A DNA stretch of 64,000 bases from the NCBI GenBank assembly GCA_964643885.1, contig CAZXUI010000007.1:1-64000 (forward strand), in the 5' to 3' direction. Both the position numbers and the translations under genes were made by a program. The notes below the pieces were generated by a model. The model was not told the DNA's origin, made no database searches, and saw nothing but the letters and a program-made list of their open reading frames with translations. The DNA is from CAADGL01 sp964643885. Lineage in GTDB: Bacteria > Planctomycetota > Phycisphaerae > UBA1845 > Fen-1342. This document shows positions 24,684 to 32,488 of the stretch, one piece after another (position 1 is the stretch's first letter; each line of letters begins with the position of its first letter).

Positions 24684-25642
24684 GACCTGCCCCCGCCGGC
24701 ATCGCCCGCGTAATAGGCCATGAACAGGTCTTCCAGGTCCGGCGGCGCGATGGAAGCGTCACGCACGCCCGCTCCCGCCAGCCACGTCAGCAGAGGCTGC
24801 GGCCCGCCCATCCACGTCGCCGTCATGTGCCGCTCATTCTGGCTCAGCACGCGCAGGCCCGCCGGGAGCTGCGCCCCGCCCGGCGGCGGACCATCGAAGA
24901 GAATCTCGACCCGCCGCACGGCTCGCTGCCGCAGCACCTCGATCCGCTCCTGCTCGATCAGCCGCCCGTCCCGCAGGATCGCCACGCGATCGCACAGCAC
25001 GTCGACCTCGCTCAAAGTGTGGCTCGAAAAGAGCACCGTCCGGCCGTCCGCCACCACCGCCCGCAACTCGTCATTCAGCGCCTCGCGAATCAGCGGATCG
25101 AGCGCGGTCGTCGGCTCATCAAGGATCAACAGCCGCGGCCGGTGCATCATCGCCTGAATCAACCCGAGCTTCTGCTTCATGCCGCGCGAGTAATTCCGCA
25201 CGCGGCGGTCGAGATTCAGATCGAAGACGCGCGCCAGCCGGCGAATCTCCTCGCCGCAGCGCCCGCCCCGGGCCGCATTCAGAAACGCCAGCGTGGCCCG
25301 CCCGGTCAGCCCGTCATAAAAGCGAATGTCCCCCGGCAGATAACCGACCTCCGCCCGGATACGCGGTCCGCGCCGCCACGCGTCCTGTCCGAAGACCTGC
25401 GCCGCGCCGCCCGAAGCCCGCAGCAGACCCAGCAGAATGCGGATCGTCGTCGTCTTGCCCGCCCCGTTCGGCCCGAGAAAACCGAACAGGCTCCCCGCCG
25501 GCACGTGCAGATCGACATCCGCCAGCACCTGCACCGGCCCGTAGTGCTTGCTGAGCCCATGCGTGCGGATCGGGTCGGCCGCGTTGGAATGAACCGGCGG
25601 CGCGGCGGGCCCTGATTCAGCGGCGACGGCGCTACGAGGCAT
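24680..25642 (-). CDS. ABC transporter ATP-binding protein
   Basis: A 320-residue ABC ATPase of the CcmA/NodI-like class that energises ABC-2 permeases. Visible motifs are Walker A GPNGAGKTT (57-65), Q-loop region, signature YSRGMKQK, Walker B LLILDEPTTALDP and the switch FSSHT. The C-terminal 80 residues form an extra domain usual in this class. The start at 25642 was chosen because it gives a normal N-terminus; it overlaps the end of the upstream gene by 11 bases, and its stop overlaps the permease start. The three genes are thus translationally coupled. The first 25 residues before TRHGLSKHYG-like sequence are a non-conserved extension. Confidence 0.92.
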   Translation of the reverse strand: MPRSAVAAESGPAAPPVHSNAADPIRTHGLSKHYGPVQVLADVDLHVPAGSLFGFLGPNGAGKTTTIRILLGLLRASGGAAQVFGQDAWRRGPRIRAEVGYLPGDIRFYDGLTGRATLAFLNAARGGRCGEEIRRLARVFDLNLDRRVRNYSRGMKQKLGLIQAMMHRPRLLILDEPTTALDPLIREALNDELRAVVADGRTVLFSSHTLSEVDVLCDRVAILRDGRLIEQERIEVLRQRAVRRVEILFDGPPPGGAQLPAGLRVLSQNERHMTATWMGGPQPLLTWLAGAGVRDASIAPPDLEDLFMAYYAGDAGGGRS

Positions 25643-26255
25643 TCGGGTCGGGCTCGGACGCGACCGGCGCGGCCGCAGGGCGCTTCCGCCGCGACACGCG
25701 CGAGGCGACGTACACCAGCAGGATGGCCGCCAGGCCGAGAGGCATGCCGTATTGATCCAGGAATGTCGGCGGGCAGGGAACATCGACACCGGCCACGCGC
25801 AACTCGCCGCCGTCAGCGAAGCGAAGCAGCACGCTGCCCGTGCCGCGATACGCCTCCTGACGGTTGACCCGCAGCGAGAACTCGGCCGAACGCCCGGGCT
25901 GAATCATCAGCCGCGGGTCGTCGGTCCACGCACGCAGCACGCCGCTCTCGCCCTTCGTGCCGGGAGCGCCTTGCAGATTCACCGCCTCCGTCTGCCAGCC
26001 CTCGGGGGCGTTCCACAGGTCCGCCCGGAAGTGCGGAAACTCGACGAAGCGAATCGCTGCGTCGCCGTCGTTGCGGATCGTCCAGGCGTAGTTCTGACCG
26101 CTCGCGTCGCGGCCGCCGGAGATCTGAACCCTGCCGCCTGCGGGGTTCTGGGCCGTCGCCGCGCCCGCCAGCGCCATCCAGAGCGCGCCGACGAGCAGCG
26201 CGCGGCTGGCGCTCGAGCGACTGGTGCAACCACTTGCGGAACTCGCCCGGTCCAT
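25632..26255 (-). CDS. Exported protein with C-terminal membrane anchor, first gene of ABC cluster
   Basis: A 207-residue protein with a signal peptide (ALLVGALWMALAGAATA), a beta-sandwich-like middle (VQISGGRDASGQNYAWTIRN, PGRSAEFSLRVN) and a C-terminal transmembrane segment LGLAAILLVYVASRV followed by a basic cytoplasmic tail. It is encoded directly upstream of, and overlaps, the ABC ATPase gene, so it probably belongs to the same export complex as an extracytoplasmic component. I do not recognise the family. The ATG at 26255 is preferred because the longer frame upstream is Arg/Ala-rich and lies under the start region of the divergent gene. Confidence 0.75.
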   Translation of the reverse strand: MDRASSASGCTSRSSASRALLVGALWMALAGAATAQNPAGGRVQISGGRDASGQNYAWTIRNDGDAAIRFVEFPHFRADLWNAPEGWQTEAVNLQGAPGTKGESGVLRAWTDDPRLMIQPGRSAEFSLRVNRQEAYRGTGSVLLRFADGGELRVAGVDVPCPPTFLDQYGMPLGLAAILLVYVASRVSRRKRPAAAPVASEPDPNAS

Positions 26256-26389
26256 CGCCGTATCATCGCGGCACAAGGCCCTTTTGTCACGCCGGGCCGA
26301 CGCCGCGGCCGCACGCAGATGCGACCCGCGCGCCCGCCTCGTACAATCCGCCCCGCGGGCGCAAGGCGCACCGCACCGCGGAGAGCCGT

Positions 26390-28009
26390 TTGCCAGCAAC
26401 TCAGCCGAAACAGGCCGCTCTCGATCCTCGCGCAGGCGACCCGCCGCGGCGCGCCCCGGCCGACGGCCTCTTCCTGTTCCTGCTCATCCTGCTGCTTTAC
26501 GCGGCCACCAGCTCCGGCGACCTGATCACCGACTCGGAAACGCGCTGGCTCGTCGCCAAACGCCTGCTCGACACCGGCTGGGTCGACCTCGATCCCGGCC
26601 AGGTGCAGGCATCCGCGATCGGCGTCGACGGCCGCGCGTACTGCATCTGGGCCATCGGCCAGTCGCTCTGCTACGTACCTTTCGTGCTGGCCGGCCGCGG
26701 GCTCGCGGCGCTGCCGCTGCCGATCGCCGGTTCGGCCGACATGTTCGGGCAATTCCTCGCCTCGCTGCTGATGTTTCCCGCATTCGGGGCGGCCTGTGCC
26801 GTCCTCGTCTATCGCATCGTCCGCGACGCCGGCGGCACAGCGGCCGGCGCCCGCGCCACAGCACTGCTGACGGCCCTGGGCACCATGCACTGGCAGCACA
26901 CGATCAACACCATGGAGGAATCGCAGGTCGCGCTCTGTCTGCTGCTCTCCGTCTGGGCGATGCAGCGCGTCTGGCAACACGACCGCTGGACGGATCGGCT
27001 GCTCGTGCTCTTGGCGATGGGGCTGGCCGTCTCGTTTCGCTATTCGGCCGCCGTCATGTGTGCCCCCATCGGCCTGGTCGGATTCGCCGTGGACCTCGCC
27101 GCCCGCCGCGGCTGGCCGCAGCGCACCGCCCGCATCGGCCAGTGGTTCGCCGCCGGCGCGGCCGGCCTGCTGCCCTTCCTCGCCGCCATCGCCTGGTTCA
27201 ACCACGTGCGCTTCGGAAGCTGGACGGAAACCGGCTACGGATTGGCCTATCGCGACGGCTACGGCGGCCTGGGCATGTTCGCCACGCCGCTCCTGGATGG
27301 CCTGGCCGGCATGCTGCTCAGCCCCGGCAAGAGCGTGCTGATCTATAACCCCGTGCTCCTGCTCGCCATCCCCGGCTTCCTCCTGCTCTGCAAACGCAGC
27401 CGCGGCCTGGCGGCGATCATCGCGGCCGTCCTGGCAACCACGCTGATCTTTCACGCCCGCTTCACCGTCTGGGCCGGAGACCTGACCTGGGGCCCGCGCT
27501 ATCTCGCCTCTACGCTGGGCATCGCCATGCTCGCCGCCTGGCCGATCCTCAGCGCCGGCCACGCCCGCACGCTCGTCTGGACGATCGCCGCCGCGAGCAT
27601 CGCGATTCAGCTCGCCTCGACCGTCTACAGCCTGGGGCTCGAGTTCTACCAGGACCGCCGCCAGGGTCTGATCCCCGGCGAGCACGTCTGGCGGCCCGCC
27701 GAATCACAGCTCGTGCGGCGAGTCCGCAACATCGCCCTGCACCTGGCCGACCGGCGAATCCTGACTTCCATCCCGCCCGACGAAATCCGCCCCGAGCTTC
27801 ATCAGACCCCCGTCACGCCCGAAGAAGTGCACCGGCTGCACACGGTCGCGTACTTCCCCTTCAAGGCCTACTACAACACAGGCAGCACCAGGGTGCTGGC
27901 CGTGATGCTCGCGCTGTGGCTCGGCCTGATCGCCGCCGCGGCCGGAGTCGCGCTCGCATGGCGCCGTGCCGCACAGCGCGCCGCGCCGGCCGCCGGCGCG
28001 CCCACGTAG
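26390..28009 (+). CDS. Multi-pass membrane protein, glycosyltransferase 39-like
   Basis: A 539-residue protein with about ten transmembrane segments and the layout of lipid-linked-sugar glycosyltransferases of the GT39/ArnT/PMT type: a first helix (LFLFLLILLLYAATSS), an extracytoplasmic loop beginning with GDLITDSETRWLVAKRLLDTG, where acidic residues resemble the catalytic DD/DE region, and a C-terminal extracytoplasmic part. The start is taken as TTG at 26390 because GGAGAG lies just before it; ATG at 26234 would overlap the divergent gene and add Arg/Pro-rich sequence. TACAAT at 26342-26347 may be the -10 box. The family call is tentative since overall similarity in these proteins is low. 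Confidence 0.7.
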   Translation: MPATQPKQAALDPRAGDPPRRAPADGLFLFLLILLLYAATSSGDLITDSETRWLVAKRLLDTGWVDLDPGQVQASAIGVDGRAYCIWAIGQSLCYVPFVLAGRGLAALPLPIAGSADMFGQFLASLLMFPAFGAACAVLVYRIVRDAGGTAAGARATALLTALGTMHWQHTINTMEESQVALCLLLSVWAMQRVWQHDRWTDRLLVLLAMGLAVSFRYSAAVMCAPIGLVGFAVDLAARRGWPQRTARIGQWFAAGAAGLLPFLAAIAWFNHVRFGSWTETGYGLAYRDGYGGLGMFATPLLDGLAGMLLSPGKSVLIYNPVLLLAIPGFLLLCKRSRGLAAIIAAVLATTLIFHARFTVWAGDLTWGPRYLASTLGIAMLAAWPILSAGHARTLVWTIAAASIAIQLASTVYSLGLEFYQDRRQGLIPGEHVWRPAESQLVRRVRNIALHLADRRILTSIPPDEIRPELHQTPVTPEEVHRLHTVAYFPFKAYYNTGSTRVLAVMLALWLGLIAAAAGVALAWRRAAQRAAPAAGAPT

Positions 28010-28136
28010 CGGCCCGCCCGCGCGACTCGTGGGTTCGCACTACAATGCGAACGGTCGGCGGCGCTGGAGCAGTGCGGGCCACGCAGCGCCGCACCATCAA
28101 CCCGGACACGCGCCCATTGCCAGCCAAGGAGAGGCC

Positions 28137-31100
28137 ATGCGGACAGCAGATCGGCCGCAGGCGGCTCGCTCGAAGTCGCAGTATCGCTGCATTCTCGCCG
28201 GCCGCTGCGCGGCGATGCTGCTGGCGCTCGTGCCGCCGGCCGCCGTCGTTGCCGCCCAGACCTTCTCCGAAGATTGGCGCCCGGAGCTGACACCCGCCCT
28301 GCACGCCTACAGGATCGGCGAACTGGCCGAAGCCGAGCGGCTCGCCGAACTGCTCGCCGGCGACACGCGCGACGAACGCGTCCGCATCGACGCCCGTACG
28401 CTCCAGGCGATGGTCCAGTTGCAGTCGCAGACACGCGACGCCCGCCTGGCCGGCCAGACACTGCTGCGACGTATCTCCGAGCAATCGCCCGAAGTCTTGC
28501 AGCGGCCCGAAGTGCTGCTGGCCCTGGGCCAGGGACGAACCGCGCTCCATGAGACATCGGCTGCGCTTGAAGCACTCGAACAGGCCGCCACGCTGTACGC
28601 GGCCGCCGACGACTCGGCCGGTCTGGCGGAAACCTACGCGGCCCTGGCCCGTCTCTGGTGCGTCTACGGCGAATGGGAGCTGACGCCCAGGCACTTCGAC
28701 ATCCCGCACCCGCAGACCGCCGAGCAGGCCCGCAACACGCGCCGCGCGCAGATCGCGGCCGTCCGCACGCGGGCCGAGCAGCAGGCGCCGGCCATTCTGC
28801 CGACCATCGACCTGATCCTCGGAGAGTTCCTGCTCGGCGACGACGCCACGCACAACGACGGCGTCGCCCTGCTCGGGACGCTCGCCGCCCGGAAGCCATT
28901 CGACGACAACGCCGCAGCCGCAGCGCTCGCCCTGGCCCGGTTCTTCGAGCAGCGCGGCCAGACCGCCGACGCTCTCCCGCTCCATCGCCGCGTGGCCGCG
29001 TCAGAGCTGCCCGGCCGCTCGGACGAAGCGCGCAAAGCGCTCGAGCGGCTCCAGCGCCCGACCCTCGAAGCGGACATACCCCCCGTAACTCCCGCCGGCC
29101 GGCCGCTGGAGATCGTGCTGCGCGGCCGCGGCCTGGCCGAGGTTCAGGTCGAAGTCCGCCGCGTCGAGCTCGCCGGATGGCTGGAGCAGCAGCGGGGCGC
29201 TTTCGCCGCCGAAAGCCTGCCTGTTTCGGGTTCGCTGGTCTTCTCGCGGAAGCTCTCGGCCGGCGGCGACGCGCTGTCGTCGTGGTCGAGCGAGGATGAC
29301 CAGCCGCTGGCGGCCGACGTTCAGCCGGGCGCGTACGTCGTCTCCGTCGTCGCACAGTGTGCGGACCGCCCGCCGCTGTCCCTTCGACGCCTCGCGCTCG
29401 TCAGCGACCTGCACGCGGCCGCAGTGGTGCGCGGCGGGCGCGCGGCCGTGTGGGCCTGGTCCAGCGCCTCGGGCAGCGCGGGCGCCGCCGCGGCGTCGCC
29501 CGGCGTCGTCGACCTGGCTGATCTCGAAGGCACGTTCTGGGTCGCCGGCTCGCGCCTATCGCGCACACTCGAGTTCGAGCGCGGTGTCGCTTCGCTCGCC
29601 CTGCCGACTGCGGCCCTGAGCGCTGAATCCGGCGGCTGGATGTGTGTCGTTCAAGCGGCTGACCACCTGGCCCTCGTGCACGGCCGCCCGCCGCGGCTCG
29701 ACGCCGCACGCGAGAAGATCGCCCTCACCGTCAGTCCGCCCTTCGCCCGCGCGGGCGAATCCATCCGCGTGCAGGGCGTTCTGCTCGGTACGCGCGACCC
29801 GACCACCGACGAGGCCGTCACGATCGAGCTGCGCGACGCCATGAACGAAGTGCTCGCCTCCGCACAAACTGCCTCGCAGCCCGATGGCGTCGTCACGGCG
29901 CAACTCACCTTGCCGCCCGACCAGGCCGGAAAAACGCTGAGCCTGATCGCGCAGCGCGGCGCCCGCGCGATCGAGAATATCTACGGCCGCCTCGCGGTTG
30001 TCGTCGCCTCCGAGGACGAAGCGCCGGTCCGCGTCAGCGCACGGCTGCCGCGCTGGTGGTCGCCGGAGATGACACCCCCGCTGGTCGAAATCACCGCCGA
30101 GTACACCTGGGGCCTGCCGATGGAATCGGCCCGCGGCTCGTTCGCCCTGCGCGGCGCCCGCCTGCCCTTCGGCCCGAACGAGAGCGAGCGGCTCGTCATC
30201 GGCCATCCGATCGGCAAACGCTTCCCCTTCGACGCGCGCGGCCGGGCTCGCCTGCCCCTGCCCCTGGCGGACCTGCGCCTGCCGGAAGGCCCTGCCGCCC
30301 TCGGCGTCTGGCCGCGGGCGGCGCACGGGGGCGAGCGCCGCGTCGCCGGCGAGCCCGCCTCTGTGCTGCGCGCTCCGCAAGCCGCCCACGTCTGGGTCGA
30401 TGTGCTCACGCCGGACCCGACGATCGACCGGCCCGTCGACTTCCGCGTCGGCTTCGTCAATGCCGGCGCGGCCATGGCCGGCATCCGCCCCACGCTGCGG
30501 ATCGAACGCGACGGACAGTTCCTCACCGAGCTCGCCGTATGGAAAACCGCCGACGGGTTCCGTTGCGAGCCGCTCTACCTCGGCCAGGCCGGCTCCTATC
30601 AGGCCATCGCGTCGGTGCCGCTCGAGAGCGGCGAGTTGCTCGAAGCGACCATTCCATTCGACGTCACGGGCGGCCGCGGCAATGAGGAGCTGAGCGAGTT
30701 TCGCGCCGCGGTCGGCCCATCGATCTCCGCCGGCGGCGCGGTCGTGCGGCTGGACGGTCGCATCGACGCCCCTCTGCTCGTCGCGCTGTGCGACGAATCC
30801 GCCGTCACGGCTCGCTCACTGCCCGGGCTGAACGGCCCGACGGAGGTCGCTCTCGATCTCCCCGCGCCGCCGTCGCCCGCCGCGTCGGTCGTGCTGATCG
30901 CCGGGGATGCAGGCCGCCTGCGCCTCCTGCGGCAGGTCCAGCTCGAGCCCCGGCCGGCCGACCGCCTTCAGATCGACCTGCGGCCGCGAACCGAACGGGC
31001 CACGCCCGGCCAGGGCTTCACCCTCGACGCGCTGACCCGGCGGGCCGACGGTTCCACGCCCCCGTTCCAGGTTCTCGCGCGACTCGTTCCGCAGGGCGAC

Positions 31101-32276
31101 GGCTTCGAATCGCCCGCACAGCCGGGAGCCGTGCGCGACCCGCTCTTCAGCCGCGCGCCGGGCGCGGCCGTCTTCGTCGGCGCGAATCCGGGCGGCGCCG
31201 CCGCACCCGAGCCCGCGCTGATCATCGAGGACTTCCCCCTGCTGCCGCTGCCGATCGGCGAGGCGCTGCTGGACAGCCTGACACTCGACCAAACCGCCGC
31301 CCAGACCTTCGCCGGAATCGCCCGCCTCGAGCTGACACTGCCGACCCGGCCCGGCCTCTTTCGACTGCATGCGGTCGTCCGCTCGCGCGACCGCACTTTC
31401 GAAACCGCGTCCATGCTGATCGACACGCGCGACGCCTTGAATGCGTCCGTCGATCTGCCCGCCACGCTGCGCCTGGGCGACCGATCCACGCTCTCGCTGC
31501 TGCTCGAATGGCCCGGCCCGGACGCGGCCCCCGCAACCGTCCGCGTCGATGCCGATTCAGGTCTCGACGTCGGGCCGGCCTCCGTCGCGTCACCGCCGAA
31601 CCTCGCGGGCGAAAACACCGGCGAAGGGCTGCGGCTGGACCTGCCCGCCGGCCGCCGCGTTCGCATCATCGCCCCGCTCGAAGCCGCCGCCGTCGGCCAG
31701 GCCGAAGTCCGCATTCGCATCGAGGTGAACGGCGCCGTCCGCGAGCTTCACACCCGCAGCAACGTGCTTCCCATTCTCGCGGCCGCTTCCGCGCCCGCCG
31801 ACGCCCCGGCGATCCGCGTTACGCGCTCCCTTCATCGCCTGGAAAGCAGGATGCCCGAGCTCGTCCCCGGCGAAGTCGTCCGCGGCGCCGTGCGGCCGGA
31901 GTGGATCATCACACCCCTCGAGCCCGCGGGGCGCCTGCGCCCCGGCGAGCTGGTCCTGGTGCGCGAGCTGGTCGAGTCCTCCGAACCGCTCGGCGGAATC
32001 CTCTGGCAACAGGACGCCGCCTCCACCTGCATCACCGCCAAGGTCGACCCGGCCGACTTTCCCGCCATCGGCACCCCCGAGCCGCCACGCATCAGCGGCT
32101 GGGGCTGGCGGCTGGGTGAGCTTGGTCCCGGCCGGCATCGGCATGAGTACGTGCTCTCCATCGTCCGAGCGGGCACCGCCCACATCCCGGCGCCGCAGGT
32201 CGAGACCGACGGCCGCCCCGTTCGCATCGAGCTCGTGTCCGAGCACGGCGTGCTGGTGGCCGAAGGAGACCGATGA
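28137..32276 (+). CDS. Giant exported protein with TPR-like and macroglobulin-like domains
   Basis: A 1379-residue exported protein. The ATG at 28137 follows AAGGAGAGG, and a signal peptide (AAMLLALVPPAAVVAA) is visible. Residues of about 60 to 300 are helical and TPR-like. The central part carries immunoglobulin-like sandwiches in the style of bacterial alpha-2-macroglobulin MG domains, for example PPFARAGESIRVQGVLLGTR and a later LRLGDRSTLSLLLEWPGP. The C-terminal part has RPGELVLVRELVESSEPLGG, reminiscent of the closing domains of that family. The thioester signature CGEQ is absent, so covalent trapping of proteases is not expected. It lies between a membrane glycosyltransferase-like gene and a secretin gene. 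The macroglobulin relation is by architecture; an envelope protective or scaffold role is inferred. Confidence 0.65.
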   Translation: MRTADRPQAARSKSQYRCILAGRCAAMLLALVPPAAVVAAQTFSEDWRPELTPALHAYRIGELAEAERLAELLAGDTRDERVRIDARTLQAMVQLQSQTRDARLAGQTLLRRISEQSPEVLQRPEVLLALGQGRTALHETSAALEALEQAATLYAAADDSAGLAETYAALARLWCVYGEWELTPRHFDIPHPQTAEQARNTRRAQIAAVRTRAEQQAPAILPTIDLILGEFLLGDDATHNDGVALLGTLAARKPFDDNAAAAALALARFFEQRGQTADALPLHRRVAASELPGRSDEARKALERLQRPTLEADIPPVTPAGRPLEIVLRGRGLAEVQVEVRRVELAGWLEQQRGAFAAESLPVSGSLVFSRKLSAGGDALSSWSSEDDQPLAADVQPGAYVVSVVAQCADRPPLSLRRLALVSDLHAAAVVRGGRAAVWAWSSASGSAGAAAASPGVVDLADLEGTFWVAGSRLSRTLEFERGVASLALPTAALSAESGGWMCVVQAADHLALVHGRPPRLDAAREKIALTVSPPFARAGESIRVQGVLLGTRDPTTDEAVTIELRDAMNEVLASAQTASQPDGVVTAQLTLPPDQAGKTLSLIAQRGARAIENIYGRLAVVVASEDEAPVRVSARLPRWWSPEMTPPLVEITAEYTWGLPMESARGSFALRGARLPFGPNESERLVIGHPIGKRFPFDARGRARLPLPLADLRLPEGPAALGVWPRAAHGGERRVAGEPASVLRAPQAAHVWVDVLTPDPTIDRPVDFRVGFVNAGAAMAGIRPTLRIERDGQFLTELAVWKTADGFRCEPLYLGQAGSYQAIASVPLESGELLEATIPFDVTGGRGNEELSEFRAAVGPSISAGGAVVRLDGRIDAPLLVALCDESAVTARSLPGLNGPTEVALDLPAPPSPAASVVLIAGDAGRLRLLRQVQLEPRPADRLQIDLRPRTERATPGQGFTLDALTRRADGSTPPFQVLARLVPQGDGFESPAQPGAVRDPLFSRAPGAAVFVGANPGGAAAPEPALIIEDFPLLPLPIGEALLDSLTLDQTAAQTFAGIARLELTLPTRPGLFRLHAVVRSRDRTFETASMLIDTRDALNASVDLPATLRLGDRSTLSLLLEWPGPDAAPATVRVDADSGLDVGPASVASPPNLAGENTGEGLRLDLPAGRRVRIIAPLEAAAVGQAEVRIRIEVNGAVRELHTRSNVLPILAAASAPADAPAIRVTRSLHRLESRMPELVPGEVVRGAVRPEWIITPLEPAGRLRPGELVLVRELVESSEPLGGILWQQDAASTCITAKVDPADFPAIGTPEPPRISGWGWRLGELGPGRHRHEYVLSIVRAGTAHIPAPQVETDGRPVRIELVSEHGVLVAEGDR

Positions 32277-32360
32277 AACGGTGCTATGACGGCCATCCGT
32301 CACGTCCCCAGCTCGGACGGCCAGGTGACGGACAGTCGTCCAACTTTCCTCACTTTTTTG

Positions 32361-32389
32361 TTGCGGCGGCCCAAAGGCGCGGCTAGACT
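32361..32389 (+). promoter_or_regulatory. Possible promoter of the secretin gene
   Basis: TTGCGG (32361-32366) and TAGACT (32384-32389) with a 17-base spacer form a moderate sigma-70-type match 100 bases before the secretin ATG. Preceded by a CACTTTTTTG stretch that could act as an AT-rich upstream element. Confidence 0.4.
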
Positions 32390-32488
32390 TTTCGCGGACA
32401 GACGGTAACCTCGCCGGACGCTGGTCAGCCGAACCGGTAGCGCAACCGAGTGCGGCCACAGGATCGGAATCCCCAAGGAGTCACGTTC

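Noticed and set aside
25979..27685. 568-residue antisense open frame
   Set aside because: Low-complexity Gly/Glu/Arg sequence complementary to the glycosyltransferase-like gene.
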